From the NCBI GenBank assembly GCA_030682375.1, contig JAUXOL010000015.1, positions 62,001-126,000 on the forward strand: DNA of 64,000 nucleotides. The letters are read 5' to 3'. Under the pieces are notes generated by a model. It saw only the letters and a list, made by a program, of their open reading frames with translations. It ran no database searches and had not been told where the DNA came from. Every line of letters starts with the position of its first letter. Position 1 is the first letter of the stretch. This stretch comes from Gallionella sp. (lineage in GTDB: Bacteria > Pseudomonadota > Gammaproteobacteria > Burkholderiales > Gallionellaceae). A program made the translations under genes and the position numbers. Below are positions 27,759-38,103 of this stretch, piece by piece.

Positions 27759-30700
27759 ATGTCGCCTCGTTCTCTATCGCAGAAAATGCCGCATATGAAA
27801 CGCATATCCTTAATGGTGTTCGCGCTTGCCCTAGCCGGGCTGGCGGCTTGGCAATGGAGTATCAGCCAGGATTCGAAGCCGGAGCGCCGGACGGTAACGG
27901 TCGGTCTCTACGAGAACGCGCCGAAAGTCTATACCGGGGAGAATGGTCGTCCGGCGGGCTTGTTCGTTGAGCTGCTCAACGAGGTGGCGCGCGATGAGGG
28001 TTGGAATCTGCATTATGTTTCCTGCGAATGGGCTGACTGTCTGGAGAAGTTGGCGCAGGGCAGCCTGGACTTGATGCCCGATGTAGCCTTCTCGGCCGAG
28101 CGTGCGCAGCGCTTCGACTTTCACAATTCGTCGGTTGCCAGCGGCTGGTCGCAGATATACAGCCATCCGCAACTCAAGGTGCTGTCGCTCGGCGATCTGG
28201 TCGGCAAGCGTGTGGCAATGCTGCAGGGCGGCATTCAGCAATCCTACTTCGCGCAACTGATGATCGGCAGCGATTATGGTTATGTGCCGGTGCCGGTGCA
28301 GTCGCTGGATGATGGGTATGCGGCCGTGGAGGCGGGTAAGGCGGAGGCCGTAGTGACCAATAGTTTCTTTGCGGCACGTAACGGCGGCAAATACAAACTG
28401 CAGGAAACGCCTATCGTCTTTCTGCCAAGCAATCTGTATTTCGCTGCGGGCAAGGGGCGCAATGCCGATCTGCTGGTGGCCCTCGACAATCACCTGACCA
28501 GTTGGCGGCGCGATCCGGATTCGATCTACTTCGCGGCATTGCATCGGGCGATGGCCGTGCATCATGAGGTGCTGTTGCCTCACTGGGCGTTATGGTCGCT
28601 GGCCGGTGGCGGGGCAGTCATGTTGCTGCTGCTGGCGCTCAGTCTGTTGTTGCGCTGGCAAGTGGCGCAACGCACCGCCGCCTTGCAGGAAAACACGCGC
28701 CATCTGCAGGCCACGCTGGATGCGATTCCGGATATGTTGTTCGAGGTCGATACGGCGGAGCGCTATCTGGAGGTGCATGCTCCGCGCGCCGATTTGCTTG
28801 CAGTTCCGCGCGAGCAGCTGCTCGGCAAAATACTGTCCGAGGTCTTGCCTCCCGATGCGGTTGATGTCTGCCGTAGCGCCTTGCAGGAAGCCGGTTCGGT
28901 CGGCTGGTCAAACGGCAAGCAATTCGAGTTGAGCCTGCCGCAAGGCAAGCGCTGGTTCGAGTTGTCGGTTTCCAGGAAGACGCCGGCCAATGAGCCGGAA
29001 GCTCGCTTTATCGTCTTGTCGCGCGACGTCACGGAACGGGTGAGTAGTCGCGAGCAACTTCGCCTGTCTGCCATCGTGTTCGACAATGCGGCTGAAGGCA
29101 TGATGGTCACCGATGCTGAAAACAACATCGTCAGCGTCAATCGTGCCTTTGTCGAGGTGACCGGCTACTCAGCCGAGGAGGTGATGGGAAAGAATCCGCG
29201 CCTGCTCCGATCGGATCGTCATGGCCCCGAGTTCTTTCGCGATCTCTGGGGTGCGCTGGAGGCCGACGGCGGTTGGCAGGGCGAGATATGGAACCGGCGC
29301 AAGGACGGCACGCTGTATCCGGCATTGGCCAGTATCAATGTGGTGCGCGATCCGCACGGCAAGCTGACGCATTACATCGGGCTGTTCTCCGATCTCAGTC
29401 ATCTCAAAAACACCGAGCAGAAGCTGGATTACCTGGCCTACCACGATCCGCTGACGGCGTTGCCCAATCGCACGCTGTTCAATCAGCTGCTGGTGCATGC
29501 AACGCAGCATGCCGATCGCGACGGCACGCAGTTCGCGCTGCTCGCGCTCGATCTGGATAATTTCAAGACCATCAACGACAGCCTGGGGCATGCCGTCGGC
29601 GATCAGTTGCTGATCGAATCCGCCAGGCGCATCAAGGAATTGTTGCGCGGCGTGGATGCGTTGTCGCGTATCGGCGGGGACGAATTCAACGTCATTCTCG
29701 ATCCGATCGAGAATCCGCAGAGTGCAGACTTGCTTGCCCAGCGCATGATGGAAGCGCTAAGCGCACCCTTTATGGCCGAAGGGGTCTGCGTGTATGTCGG
29801 CGCCAGCGTCGGCATCGCGCTGTATCCGGGCGATGGCGACGATGCGGAAACATTGTCGCGCAATGCCGATGCCGCGCTGAATCAGGCCAAGGCAGAAGGG
29901 CGCAACAGTCTGCGTTTCTTCTCTTCCGGTCTGTCCGACCGTGCACACGAGCGCTTGCTGCTGGAGTCCGATTTGCGCCAAGCGCTGGAGAATCATGAGC
30001 TGCGCTTGTATTACCAGCCGCAGATCGATCTATCCAGCGGGCAGGTGAGCGGTCTGGAAGCCTTGGTACGCTGGCAGCATCCGACGCGCGGGCTGGTTTC
30101 ACCCGGGGAGTTCATCCCGCTGGCGGAGGAAAGCGGGCTCATCGTCCCTTTGGGCGAATGGGTGCTGATGACGGCCTGCCGTCAGATCAAGGCTTGGGCG
30201 GATAGTCGGCTGACGCTGGCGCATACGTCCGTCAATGTGTCGGCGGTGCAGCTGGGCCGCAGCAATCTGCTCGATGCCGTCAAGCATGCACTGAGTGAAA
30301 CCGGCATCGCGCCGGATTCGCTGGAGCTGGAGATCACCGAAAGCTTCGTCATGACAGATCTGGCCGGTGCGATGAAGACACTGGCGGAAATCAAGGCGCT
30401 CGGCGTGCGCCTGTCGATCGATGATTTCGGTACTGGTTATTCCTCGCTGTCCTATTTGCAGCAATTGAATGTCGACAAGCTCAAGATCGATATTTCTTTT
30501 ATCCGCGACATGACCACGAACGGCGGAAAAGCGGCCATCGTGCAATCGATCATCGCGCTGGGGCACGGGCTGGGGCTGCATATCATCGCGGAAGGTGTGG
30601 AAGAGGAAGGCCAAGCCAGCTATCTGCGCGGATTGCAGTGCGACGGCATGCAGGGTTATCTGGTCAGCCGTCCGCTGACCGGAGAGGATATGACCCGGTT

Positions 30701-31139
30701 CCTTAACGCCTATCTTCCCGCGCCGGCTCCGGTCAGCAATGAAGGTATGCATACGCTGCTGGTAGTTGACGATGAAAGCAACATGGTGTCCGCACTCAAA
30801 CGCATGCTGCGCCATGAGAACTATCGAATTCTCTCCGCCAGCAACGGCGAAGAGGCGTTGGCGGTGCTGGCGGAGAATCAGGTGGGCGTCATCCTCAGCG
30901 ACCAGCTGATGCCGGGCATGAAGGGCACCGAATTGCTGGCGCAGGTGCGCCTGATGCATCCGAACACCGTGCGGATATTGCTGAGCGGGCATACCGGTGT
31001 CGATAACCTCACCGAGGCGATCAATCGAGGCGAAATATTCCGCTTCATCGCCAAGCCTTGGGAGGAGGCCGATCTGCTGGAGACCATCCGGGTCGCGTTC
31101 CGGCATTATGGCGAGGCCGTCAGTGCGCAGAAGCGTTGA
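27759..31139 (+). CDS. Periplasmic-sensor diguanylate cyclase/phosphodiesterase with C-terminal receiver domain
   Basis: 1126 aa (ATGs at 27786 and 27795 are alternative starts). Order: signal-anchor helix; periplasmic SBP_bac_3-like binding domain ([20 protein letters not shown] to about residue 265); second transmembrane helix ([18 protein letters not shown]); two PAS domains; GGDEF (LSRIGGDEF with RGVD I-site); EAL ([25 protein letters not shown]); then a phosphoacceptor receiver ([18 protein letters not shown], phospho-Asp in [10 protein letters not shown], Lys in IAKPW). The C-terminal receiver after EAL is unusual and resembles RpfG-type receivers. It suggests c-di-GMP turnover controlled by a small periplasmic ligand and by a histidine kinase. 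No kinase gene is adjacent. Confidence 0.93.
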   Translation: MSPRSLSQKMPHMKRISLMVFALALAGLAAWQWSISQDSKPERRTVTVGLYENAPKVYTGENGRPAGLFVELLNEVARDEGWNLHYVSCEWADCLEKLAQGSLDLMPDVAFSAERAQRFDFHNSSVASGWSQIYSHPQLKVLSLGDLVGKRVAMLQGGIQQSYFAQLMIGSDYGYVPVPVQSLDDGYAAVEAGKAEAVVTNSFFAARNGGKYKLQETPIVFLPSNLYFAAGKGRNADLLVALDNHLTSWRRDPDSIYFAALHRAMAVHHEVLLPHWALWSLAGGGAVMLLLLALSLLLRWQVAQRTAALQENTRHLQATLDAIPDMLFEVDTAERYLEVHAPRADLLAVPREQLLGKILSEVLPPDAVDVCRSALQEAGSVGWSNGKQFELSLPQGKRWFELSVSRKTPANEPEARFIVLSRDVTERVSSREQLRLSAIVFDNAAEGMMVTDAENNIVSVNRAFVEVTGYSAEEVMGKNPRLLRSDRHGPEFFRDLWGALEADGGWQGEIWNRRKDGTLYPALASINVVRDPHGKLTHYIGLFSDLSHLKNTEQKLDYLAYHDPLTALPNRTLFNQLLVHATQHADRDGTQFALLALDLDNFKTINDSLGHAVGDQLLIESARRIKELLRGVDALSRIGGDEFNVILDPIENPQSADLLAQRMMEALSAPFMAEGVCVYVGASVGIALYPGDGDDAETLSRNADAALNQAKAEGRNSLRFFSSGLSDRAHERLLLESDLRQALENHELRLYYQPQIDLSSGQVSGLEALVRWQHPTRGLVSPGEFIPLAEESGLIVPLGEWVLMTACRQIKAWADSRLTLAHTSVNVSAVQLGRSNLLDAVKHALSETGIAPDSLELEITESFVMTDLAGAMKTLAEIKALGVRLSIDDFGTGYSSLSYLQQLNVDKLKIDISFIRDMTTNGGKAAIVQSIIALGHGLGLHIIAEGVEEEGQASYLRGLQCDGMQGYLVSRPLTGEDMTRFLNAYLPAPAPVSNEGMHTLLVVDDESNMVSALKRMLRHENYRILSASNGEEALAVLAENQVGVILSDQLMPGMKGTELLAQVRLMHPNTVRILLSGHTGVDNLTEAINRGEIFRFIAKPWEEADLLETIRVAFRHYGEAVSAQKR

Positions 31140-31213
31140 GTCTGATTCTCCAGCGTAGCGCTGGCTGTCTGGTTTAGAATTCGTTCCTATCGTCAATTCA
31201 CGGAAACTGCATC

Positions 31214-33061
31214 ATGCCTCAATACCGTTCCCGCACCTCCACCCACGGCCGCAACATGGCCGGCGCTCGCTCGCTGTGGCGCGCAACCGGCATGACCGAC
31301 GGCGACTTCGGCAAGCCGATCATCGCTATCGCCAATTCGTTCACCCAGTTCGTGCCCGGCCACGTCCACCTGAAGGATATGGGGCAGCTGGTGGCGCGCG
31401 AGATCGAGAAGGCGGGCGGTATCGCCAAGGAGTTCAACACCATCGCCGTGGACGACGGCATCGCAATGGGCCACGACGGCATGCTGTATTCGCTGCCTTC
31501 GCGCGACCTGATTGCCGACTCGGTGGAATACATGGTCAACGCGCATTGCGCCGATGCGCTGGTGTGCATCTCCAACTGCGACAAGATCACGCCCGGTATG
31601 CTGATGGCCGCGATGCGCCTGAACATTCCGGTGGTGTTCGTGTCCGGCGGGCCGATGGAAGCGGGCAAGGTGAACTGGCAGGGCAAGGTCAAAGGCCTCG
31701 ACCTGGTCGATGCGATGGTCGCCGCCGCCGATAGCCATTGCAGCGACGAGGAAGTGGATGCCATTGAGCGTTCCGCCTGCCCGACCTGCGGCTCCTGCTC
31801 CGGCATGTTCACCGCGAACTCGATGAATTGCCTGACGGAAGCGCTGGGTCTCAGCCTGCCGGGCAACGGCTCGCTGGTGGCGACGCATGCCCAGCGCAAG
31901 GAACTGTTCCTGAGCGCGGGCCGGTTGATTGTCGAGTTGTGCAAACGCTATTACGAACAGGACGATGCATCGGTGCTGCCGCGCAGCATCGCGACCTTCG
32001 ATGCGTTCGAAAACGCGATGACGCTGGACATCGCGATGGGCGGCTCGACCAACACCGTGCTGCATCTGCTCGCCATCGCGCGCGAGGCTGGCGTGGACTT
32101 TACGATGAAGGACATGGATCGCTTGTCGCTGCATGTGCCGACGCTGTGCAAGGTCGCACCATCGAGCGAATACCACATGGAAGACGTGCACAGGGCTGGC
32201 GGCATCGCGGCGATACTCGGCGAGCTGGACAGGGCCGGTCTGCTGCACGGCGATGCAGGCACGGTGCACAGCAAGACGCTGCGCGACGGGTTGAAGCAAT
32301 GGGATATCGTGCAGACGCAGAGCGAAGAAGTGAAGAAGTTCTTCCGCGCCGCGCCCGGCGGTATAGTCACCACTATCGCGTTCTCGCAGTCCATGCTGTA
32401 TCCCGAGCTGGATGCGGACAGAGCCAACGGCTGCATCCGCGATAGGGCCCATGCGTACTCGAAGGACGGCGGGCTGGCGGTGTTGCACGGCAACATCGCG
32501 CTGGACGGCTGCATCGTGAAGACCGCAGGCGTGGACGACAGCATCCTGAAGTTCACCGGGCGCGCGCGCGTGTTCGAGAGCCAGGACGCTTCCGTAGCTG
32601 CGATCCTCGCCGACCAGATCGTCGCGGGCGACGTGGTGGTGATCCGTTACGAAGGGCCGAAGGGCGGGCCGGGTATGCAGGAGATGCTGTATCCGACCTC
32701 GTACCTGAAGTCGAAGGGGCTGGGCAAGGCCTGCGCATTGTTGACCGACGGGCGTTTCTCCGGCGGCACCTCCGGGTTGTCCATCGGTCACGTTTCGCCG
32801 GAAGCCGCCAGCGGCGGCGCAATCGGTCTGGTGCAGGAAGGCGACACCATAGAAATCGACATCCCCAATCGCCGCATTGATCTGGCGATCTCCGAGGCCG
32901 AGCTGGCGCAGCGTCGCGCGGCGATGGAAGCCAAGGGCGGCAAGGCATGGAAGCCTGCGGCCGAGCGTCAGCGCAAGGTGTCGGCGGCATTGCGCGCCTA
33001 CGCGGCGATGGTGACTTCGGCAGATAAAGGCGCGGTGCGCGACGTGTCGCAGATCGAATAA
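31214..33061 (+). CDS. ilvD: Dihydroxy-acid dehydratase
   Basis: 615 aa, full length. Iron-sulfur ligands lie in [11 protein letters not shown] and [16 protein letters not shown], and the C-terminal signature is [19 protein letters not shown]. It dehydrates 2,3-dihydroxy acids in isoleucine, valine and pantothenate synthesis. A TAGAAT -10-like box is at 31175-31180 but no good -35 was found. Followed 42 bp later by the mutarotase gene. Confidence 0.97.
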   Translation: MPQYRSRTSTHGRNMAGARSLWRATGMTDGDFGKPIIAIANSFTQFVPGHVHLKDMGQLVAREIEKAGGIAKEFNTIAVDDGIAMGHDGMLYSLPSRDLIADSVEYMVNAHCADALVCISNCDKITPGMLMAAMRLNIPVVFVSGGPMEAGKVNWQGKVKGLDLVDAMVAAADSHCSDEEVDAIERSACPTCGSCSGMFTANSMNCLTEALGLSLPGNGSLVATHAQRKELFLSAGRLIVELCKRYYEQDDASVLPRSIATFDAFENAMTLDIAMGGSTNTVLHLLAIAREAGVDFTMKDMDRLSLHVPTLCKVAPSSEYHMEDVHRAGGIAAILGELDRAGLLHGDAGTVHSKTLRDGLKQWDIVQTQSEEVKKFFRAAPGGIVTTIAFSQSMLYPELDADRANGCIRDRAHAYSKDGGLAVLHGNIALDGCIVKTAGVDDSILKFTGRARVFESQDASVAAILADQIVAGDVVVIRYEGPKGGPGMQEMLYPTSYLKSKGLGKACALLTDGRFSGGTSGLSIGHVSPEAASGGAIGLVQEGDTIEIDIPNRRIDLAISEAELAQRRAAMEAKGGKAWKPAAERQRKVSAALRAYAAMVTSADKGAVRDVSQIE

Positions 33062-33103
33062 TTCCGCTAGTTCGAACGACAAGATAACCAAAAAGGAAAA
33101 AGC

Positions 33104-34015
33104 ATGACAACAGCACAACAATTGAATACACAATTCGGCATCAAGGGGCAGTTGTCCTTTCGCGAGGATGCGAGCGGCTTGATCGTTGCCGAGATCGACA
33201 ACGCACAGGGGATCGCGTTGCTGTGCCTGCAGGGCGCGCATCTGATGAACTGGCGGCCCAAGAGCCAGTCCGTGCCGGTGGTTTGGCTGTCGCGCGATGC
33301 GAAGCTGGCGGCGGGCAAGTCCATCCGCGGCGGCGCGCCGGTGTGCTGGCCGTGGTTCGGTGCACATGCTTCGGAGAGCGCCTTCCCCGGTCACGGTTTC
33401 GCACGCACCGTGCCGTGGAGCGTGGTCGAGTCCGGTACAGAACCTTGCGGCGCGACGCGCCTGACTCTGCGTCTGGTGACAAGCGACAAGACGCGCGCGC
33501 AGTGGCCGCACGACTGTACGCTGGATCTGACCGTGATCGTCGGCGACACGTTGCGCATGGAAATGACCACGGAGAATACGGGTTCGAGTGATTTCGTGAT
33601 CGGCGAGGCGCTGCACACCTATTTCCAGATTGGCGACATCGGCGCGGTGCGCGTCACCGGCTTGGAAGACTGCGACTACTGGGACAAGGTCGGCGGCTCC
33701 ACGCTGCGCAAGCAGGACGGCGCGATCTCGTTCTCCGGCGAGACCGACCGCGTGTACATCGACACTGCGGCCGAATGCGTGATCGAGGACGACAAGCTGA
33801 AGCGCCGCATCCATGTCGCCAAGTCCGGCAGCCTGTCCACCGTGGTGTGGACGCCGTGGACGGAAAAGGCCAACAAGATGGGCGACATGGGGCAGCCGGA
33901 CGGCTGGCGCGAAATGGTCTGCGTGGAATCGGTGAATGCGATCGAGAACGTGGTGACGGTCGCCGCAGGAACCCGGCACACCCTGATAGTCGAATACCGT
34001 GCCGAATCGTTGTGA
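33104..34015 (+). CDS. D-hexose-6-phosphate mutarotase (YeaD-like aldose epimerase family)
   Basis: 303 aa. Typical YeaD features: LLCLQGAHLMNWRPK, GKSIRGGAPVCWPWFG with the substrate-binding Arg, GHGFARTVPWSV with catalytic His, GEALHTYFQIGD with the second His, and VCVESVN with the catalytic Glu. The family equilibrates anomers of glucose 6-phosphate and similar sugars. Preceded by an AAGGA ribosome-binding site. Confidence 0.92.
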   Translation: MTTAQQLNTQFGIKGQLSFREDASGLIVAEIDNAQGIALLCLQGAHLMNWRPKSQSVPVVWLSRDAKLAAGKSIRGGAPVCWPWFGAHASESAFPGHGFARTVPWSVVESGTEPCGATRLTLRLVTSDKTRAQWPHDCTLDLTVIVGDTLRMEMTTENTGSSDFVIGEALHTYFQIGDIGAVRVTGLEDCDYWDKVGGSTLRKQDGAISFSGETDRVYIDTAAECVIEDDKLKRRIHVAKSGSLSTVVWTPWTEKANKMGDMGQPDGWREMVCVESVNAIENVVTVAAGTRHTLIVEYRAESL

Positions 34016-34044
34016 GTCTTAATCAACCCCTGATGGAGGTCGTT

Positions 34045-34620
34045 ATGCGTACAAGGAATATGTTGCTGGTTTCGTTGTTGGCCGCGCTGGCAGGATGCCA
34101 GCAGGAGTCTTCCGTGTCGCAGGATACCGCAGCGCCAGCCGCTCCGGCGCCTGTCGTCGAGGCCCCCGCGGTATCCGCGGTGGCTCCGGTTGTAAGCGAG
34201 GTCGTTGCGGTGTCGCCGGCTCCTGCCGCGACGGCGGCGGCCAATGTGCCGGGCAAGGCACCGGCGGTGCCGCAGAAGCCGGCCGAAGTCGCTGTGGAAA
34301 AGCCTGCGGCCCTCGCCGCTCTGGTCGCCAAACCCGAGCCAGTGGTGCAGGCCGCTGCGCTTTCGGAGGCGGAAGGTCTGGCGCTTGCGAAAAAGAGCAA
34401 CTGCCTGACTTGCCATGCGATAGACAAGAAGGTGGTCGGCCCGGCCTGGAAGGATGTTGCGGCCAAGTATCGCGGCGATGCCGGTGCAGAGGAGCGGCTC
34501 GCAAACGTGATCGCCAAGGGCGGACGGGGAAACTGGGGCGGGATGGCGATGCCAGCGAATCCGCAAGTGAGCGAGGCCGACAGGCGCTCATTGGCGAGAT
34601 TCGTGCTGTCGCTCAAATAA
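34045..34620 (+). CDS. Lipoprotein c-type cytochrome
   Basis: 191 aa; the start is fixed by GGAGGT just upstream. The lipobox LAALAGC puts lipidated Cys at residue 18. An Ala/Pro/Val-rich linker (about 25-115) follows, then a class I cytochrome c domain with heme motif CLTCH and Met ligand near GMAMP. The core CHAIDKKVVGPAWKDVAAK is nearly identical to that of the soluble cytochrome at 34766, so the two are paralogues. Likely anchored to a membrane and facing the periplasm as an electron carrier. Confidence 0.9.
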   Translation: MRTRNMLLVSLLAALAGCQQESSVSQDTAAPAAPAPVVEAPAVSAVAPVVSEVVAVSPAPAATAAANVPGKAPAVPQKPAEVAVEKPAALAALVAKPEPVVQAAALSEAEGLALAKKSNCLTCHAIDKKVVGPAWKDVAAKYRGDAGAEERLANVIAKGGRGNWGGMAMPANPQVSEADRRSLARFVLSLK

Positions 34621-34677
34621 GCTGTCAACGCAGAAAGGCCGCCGGGCGTTACTGGTTCACTGCCCCAAGATTTAGGT

Positions 34678-34705
34678 TTGCAAGGCAGGCGGAGTTGTTT
34701 AGAAT
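34678..34705 (+). promoter_or_regulatory. Sigma70-like promoter of the soluble cytochrome gene
   Basis: TTGCAA (34678-34683) and TAGAAT (34700-34705) are separated by 16 bp, about 60 bp upstream of the ATG at 34766. Inferred from pattern only. Confidence 0.5.
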
Positions 34706-34765
34706 CGGCGCCGAAGGTAAAACCTTCGCACTGTTCAGGTGTTTTAATCAATAAACGGAGAGAAC

Positions 34766-35065
34766 ATGAAATCTATCGTCGTAAGCATGATCGCAGCAGC
34801 TGGTCTGATGGTTGCAGGCAGCGCAATGGCAACCGATATGCCGGCAGTGGCAAAGAAGAACAACTGCACCGCTTGCCACGCTGTGGACAAGAAGGTGGTT
34901 GGCCCGGCTTGGAAGGATGTCGCAGCCAAGTCTGACCAAGCTACGATGGCCGCGTCCATCACCAAGGGCAGCAAGGGCAAGTACGGTGCGATGCCTATGC
35001 CTCCGCAGAAGGTCAGCGACGCAGATCTGAAAGAGATCACCGCTTTCATCGCAGGTCTGAAGTAA
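34766..35065 (+). CDS. Soluble periplasmic class I cytochrome c
   Basis: 99 aa with signal peptide MKSIVVSMIAAAGLMVAGSA (cleavage near AMA/TD), heme motif CTACH and Met ligand in AMPMPPQ. Small c5/c551/c552-type electron carrier of the periplasm, probably serving a terminal oxidase or bc1. A strong ribosome-binding site GGAGAG precedes it and a strong terminator follows. It shares CHAVDKKVVGPAWKDVAAK with the lipoprotein cytochrome 145 bp upstream. Confidence 0.95.
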   Translation: MKSIVVSMIAAAGLMVAGSAMATDMPAVAKKNNCTACHAVDKKVVGPAWKDVAAKSDQATMAASITKGSKGKYGAMPMPPQKVSDADLKEITAFIAGLK

Positions 35066-35081
35066 TAGTTCTGTGATCGAC

Positions 35082-35110
35082 AAAAAAGCCGGCGCAAGCC
35101 GGCTTTTTTA
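35082..35110 (+). terminator. Rho-independent terminator after the cytochrome gene
   Basis: GCCGGC and its inverse form a stem with a GCAA tetraloop, flanked by A6 and T6-7, 16 bp after the stop codon. The A/T symmetry could make it bidirectional. Confidence 0.93.
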
Positions 35111-35132
35111 TCGCCTTGATTTCGCTTCAAGC

Positions 35133-35161
35133 TTGAGTTCGCAGTCTGTTCGGGGTTTAAT
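35133..35161 (+). promoter_or_regulatory. Sigma70-like promoter of the symporter gene
   Basis: TTGAGT (35133-35138), 17-bp spacer, TTTAAT (35156-35161), 34 bp before the ATG at 35196. Pattern match only. Confidence 0.5.
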
Positions 35162-35195
35162 CCGCCCCGATATCAATAAAAAATCAGGGAGAGTC

Positions 35196-36713
35196 ATGAA
35201 ATACCCAAATCCGGCCTGGTGGGCGCTGTTGCTGTTGCCGCAGCAGGCTTGGGCTGACGATGCGGCTATCGATGCGGTCTTCGGCTCGATCAATGGATTT
35301 CTCGCGCAGATCATCTTCTTCGATGTGTTCCCGGGCGAGCCGGTTATGCCGTTCATCGTCGCTTGGCTGATCGTTGCGGCGGTGTTCCTGACGTTGCGCT
35401 TCAATTTCGTCAATCTGCGGATGATGCGCCATGCCTATCGCGTCATTCGCGGCAAATACCGTACGGTGGACGACAAGGGCGAAGTGACGCCATTCCAGGC
35501 GCTGTCCACAGCGCTTTCCGCGACTGTCGGGCTAGGCAACATCGCCGGTGTGGCGATCGCGATCTCCATCGGTGGCCCCGGTGCGACGTTCTGGATGATA
35601 GTTGCCGGTTTTCTCGGCATGACCACCAAGTTCACCGAAGCCAGCCTCGCGCAGATGTATCGCGAGGTGCGTCCGGACGGCAAGCTGATGGGTGGTGCGA
35701 TGGAATACCTGTCGAAGGGGCTGGCCGAACATGGCGCTCCGACGACAGGCAAGGTGCTGGCGGTGATGTTCGCGATTTTCACCATCCTCGGCTCGTTCGG
35801 CGCGGGCAGTGCATTCCAGGTCAGTCAGTCTATGGGCGCGGTGCAAGCGCAGATCCCGTTCTTCCGCGAGGTGCCGATAGCCTACGGCTTGCTGATGGGG
35901 GGCGCGGTCGGCCTGGTCATCGTCGGCGGCCTGCGGCGCATCGCCCATGTCGCCGAGGCGGTGGTGCCGACCATGGTCATCATCTATATGAGCGCGTGCC
36001 TGTGGATTATAGGTAGCAACGCGGAGCTGGTGCCGGAGGCGCTGGGCAAGATATTCACCGAGGCGTTCTCGCCCATCGCGGTGGCGGGCGGCATCGTCGG
36101 TGCGATTGTGCAGGGCTTCAAGCGCGCAGCGTTTTCCAGCGAGGCCGGGCTGGGATCTGCCGCGATTGCCCACTCGACTGCATCGGTGAAGTATCCGGTG
36201 CGTCAGGGGCTGGTCGCGCTGTACGAGCCGTTCATCGACACCGTGATAATTTGCACGATGACCGCGCTGGTGATCGTCATCACTGGCGTGTACAACGCAC
36301 CGGAATACGAGGCGTTGCGCGCCGCCAGCCAGGGAGCGGCGCTCACCTCGGCGGCCTTCGCGACGGTGTCGGACTGGTTTCCGATGATATTGGCGCTGTC
36401 GGTGGTGCTGTTTGCCTACAGCACCGCGATCTCGTGGTCTTATTATGGGGAACGCTGCTGGGTGTACGTATTCGGCGAGCGTTATTCCATCCTGTACAAG
36501 GGCATCTTCATCGGCTTCCTGGTCGTCGCCTCGATCGCTAACGCAGCCAACCTGGTGGACTTCACCGATCTGCTGGTGTTGGCGATGGCCTTTCCCAACC
36601 TGATCGGTCTATATCTGCTGAGCGGCAAGGTGAAGGTCGCACTGGGCGAGTATCAGGCGAAGCTGGCCAGCGGCGAGCTGGATCGCGAGGCGGGAATCAA
36701 GCTGCGACGTTGA
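35196..36713 (+). CDS. Alanine/glycine:cation symporter (AGCS family)
   Basis: 505 aa. Start MKYPNPAWWALLLLP was chosen because CAGGGAGAG lies just upstream; the longer reading frame runs into the preceding terminator. AGCS signature: FQALSTALSATVGLGNIAGV, GPGATFWMIVAGFLGM and the FSSEAGLGSAAIAHSTA motif. About ten hydrophobic helices. Imports Na+- or H+-coupled alanine or glycine into the cytoplasm. The last 17 nt overlap the convergent TauE-like gene. Confidence 0.93.
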   Translation: MKYPNPAWWALLLLPQQAWADDAAIDAVFGSINGFLAQIIFFDVFPGEPVMPFIVAWLIVAAVFLTLRFNFVNLRMMRHAYRVIRGKYRTVDDKGEVTPFQALSTALSATVGLGNIAGVAIAISIGGPGATFWMIVAGFLGMTTKFTEASLAQMYREVRPDGKLMGGAMEYLSKGLAEHGAPTTGKVLAVMFAIFTILGSFGAGSAFQVSQSMGAVQAQIPFFREVPIAYGLLMGGAVGLVIVGGLRRIAHVAEAVVPTMVIIYMSACLWIIGSNAELVPEALGKIFTEAFSPIAVAGGIVGAIVQGFKRAAFSSEAGLGSAAIAHSTASVKYPVRQGLVALYEPFIDTVIICTMTALVIVITGVYNAPEYEALRAASQGAALTSAAFATVSDWFPMILALSVVLFAYSTAISWSYYGERCWVYVFGERYSILYKGIFIGFLVVASIANAANLVDFTDLLVLAMAFPNLIGLYLLSGKVKVALGEYQAKLASGELDREAGIKLRR

Positions 36714-37491
36714 ACAGCAGTTTGGTCGCCAGTGCGAGCAGCAACAGCGCGAACAGTTTGCGCAGAATGGCCACATTGGTCTTGTGTGCGGTCTTTGCAC
36801 CCAGCGGTGCGGTGATCACGCTGGCGAACGCGCAGCCCAGTACCGCGGGAAGATACACATAGCCCAGATGGGGTGAGGGTAGCGTGCTTTGCCAGCCGGT
36901 GACGATGTAGCCCAGCGTGCCGCCGACGGCGATGGGGAAGCCGATCGCGGCGGCGGTGCCTATCGCGTGGCGCAGCGGCACGTTGCACCAGATCAGAAAC
37001 GGAACGACGATGATGCCGCCGCCGACCGATACCAGCGTACTCAGCCAGCCGGTGAAGGTTCCGGCCAGCGACAGCCCTGTTTTGCCGGGCAATTGGCGCG
37101 AGGCATGCGGGCGTACGTCGAGCAGGATTTGCGTTGCCGCAAAATAAACAAACAGCGTGAAGAAGATTGCCAGGAAGCGCGGCGAGACACTGGAGGCGAA
37201 TAGCGCACCGAGGGCGGCCCCCAGCAAGATGCCGGGCGTGATGCCGAAGACCACGCGCCAGTTCACCGCGCCGTGCTGGTGGTGTTTACGCATGCTGGCG
37301 GCTGCGGTGAACAGGATGATCGCCATGCTGCTGCCCAGCGCGAGATGCATCGAGATTTCAGGCGAAAAATGCTGCGCCTCGAACAGCATCAGCAGCACCG
37401 GAACCAATATTGTGCCGCCGCCGATGCCGAACATGCCGCCGAGGAATCCCGCGACGGCACCCAGCGCCAGATAGGCGATGTACCATTCCAT
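36697..37491 (-). CDS. TauE/SafE-family (TSUP) membrane transporter
   Basis: 264 aa with about eight hydrophobic helices. The duplicated family motif is visible: GAVAGFLGGMFGIGGGTILVPVLL near the N-terminus and LAGTFTGWLSTLVSVGGGIIVVPFLI in the middle. TSUP proteins move sulfite, sulfoacetate or other anions across the inner membrane; the substrate is not readable. Convergent with the AGCS gene, overlapping 17 nt. Confidence 0.9.
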   Translation of the reverse strand: MEWYIAYLALGAVAGFLGGMFGIGGGTILVPVLLMLFEAQHFSPEISMHLALGSSMAIILFTAAASMRKHHQHGAVNWRVVFGITPGILLGAALGALFASSVSPRFLAIFFTLFVYFAATQILLDVRPHASRQLPGKTGLSLAGTFTGWLSTLVSVGGGIIVVPFLIWCNVPLRHAIGTAAAIGFPIAVGGTLGYIVTGWQSTLPSPHLGYVYLPAVLGCAFASVITAPLGAKTAHKTNVAILRKLFALLLLALATKLLFNVAA

Positions 37492-37503
37492 ATTATCGAG
37501 GGA

Positions 37504-37551
37504 CTCGCGAAGCGAGCCATTGTCTCCCTCTCTCGCAGGCGGGAGAGGGAG
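37504..37551. repeat. Two adjacent hairpins, REP-like
   Basis: CTCGC-GAA-GCGAG (about 37504-37516) and CTCCCTCTC (37524-37532) pairing with GAGAGGGAG (37543-37551). They fill the 100-bp gap between the TauE-like gene and the EVE-domain gene, and may stabilise or end transcripts. Confidence 0.6.
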
Positions 37552-37593
37552 CGGGCTGGTCGAATCGCCGGTTCATCGGATTCGCCATGCCCG

Positions 37594-38058
37594 CTATTCG
37601 CGCACCAGCCGGTTTACGATGAACGTCCACTCCGCCGGATCGAGCGGGGTGATCGACAGGCGGTTGCCGCGCTGCAGCGTGCGCATATCGGCCAGTTCCG
37701 GATGGCGGCGCAATTCGTCCAGCGGGATCAGCGGGATCTTCTTCACCAGCTGCACGTCGACATTGAACCAGCGCGGCTGTTCATGCGTGGCCTTGGGGTC
37801 GAAGTATTTGCTCTTGGGATCGAACTGCGTCGCGTCGGGATAGGCGAGCGCACCGACCTGTGCGATGCCGGCGATGCCCGGCTCTTTGCAATTGGAGTGG
37901 TAGAACAGCACGCCGTCGCCTATGCCCATCTGGTTGCGCATGAAGTTGCGCGCCTGATAGTTGCGCACGCCATACCAGGCTACGCTCCGGTTCGGCATCT
38001 CGGCGAGGTCGTCGATGCTGACATCGGAGGGTTCGGATTTCATCAGCCAGTAACGCAT
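37594..38058 (-). CDS. EVE-domain protein
   Basis: 154 aa of the EVE/PUA-like superfamily (THYN1-like): starts MRYWLMKSEPSDVSIDDLAE, with AWYGVRNYQARNFMRNQMG, GDGVLFYHSNCKEPGIAG and the C-terminal ADMRTLQRGNRLSITPL. EVE domains read modified bases (5-methylcytosine in DNA) or act in RNA metabolism. In betaproteobacteria the gene is typically downstream of zapA and 6S RNA, as here. Confidence 0.93.
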   Translation of the reverse strand: MRYWLMKSEPSDVSIDDLAEMPNRSVAWYGVRNYQARNFMRNQMGIGDGVLFYHSNCKEPGIAGIAQVGALAYPDATQFDPKSKYFDPKATHEQPRWFNVDVQLVKKIPLIPLDELRRHPELADMRTLQRGNRLSITPLDPAEWTFIVNRLVRE

Positions 38059-38073
38059 GATTTTTCTCGCGGG

Positions 38074-38102
38074 AAAAAGAAATGCGGCCGTAGCCGCATT
38101 TC
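38074..38102 (-). terminator. Rho-independent terminator after 6S RNA
   Basis: On the minus strand GAAATGCGGC, a 4-nt loop and GCCGCATTTC form a perfect 10-bp stem followed by T5. It lies directly after the 6S RNA 3' end and 16 bp before the EVE start. Confidence 0.9.
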
Positions 38103-38103
38103 G

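Noticed and set aside
31175-31180. Promoter of ilvD
   Set aside because: A TAGAAT box is present but no acceptable -35 hexamer lies 16-18 bp upstream.
31193-33979. 928-aa minus-strand frame opposite ilvD and the mutarotase gene
   Set aside because: Spans two well-supported plus-strand genes and shows no recognisable domain.
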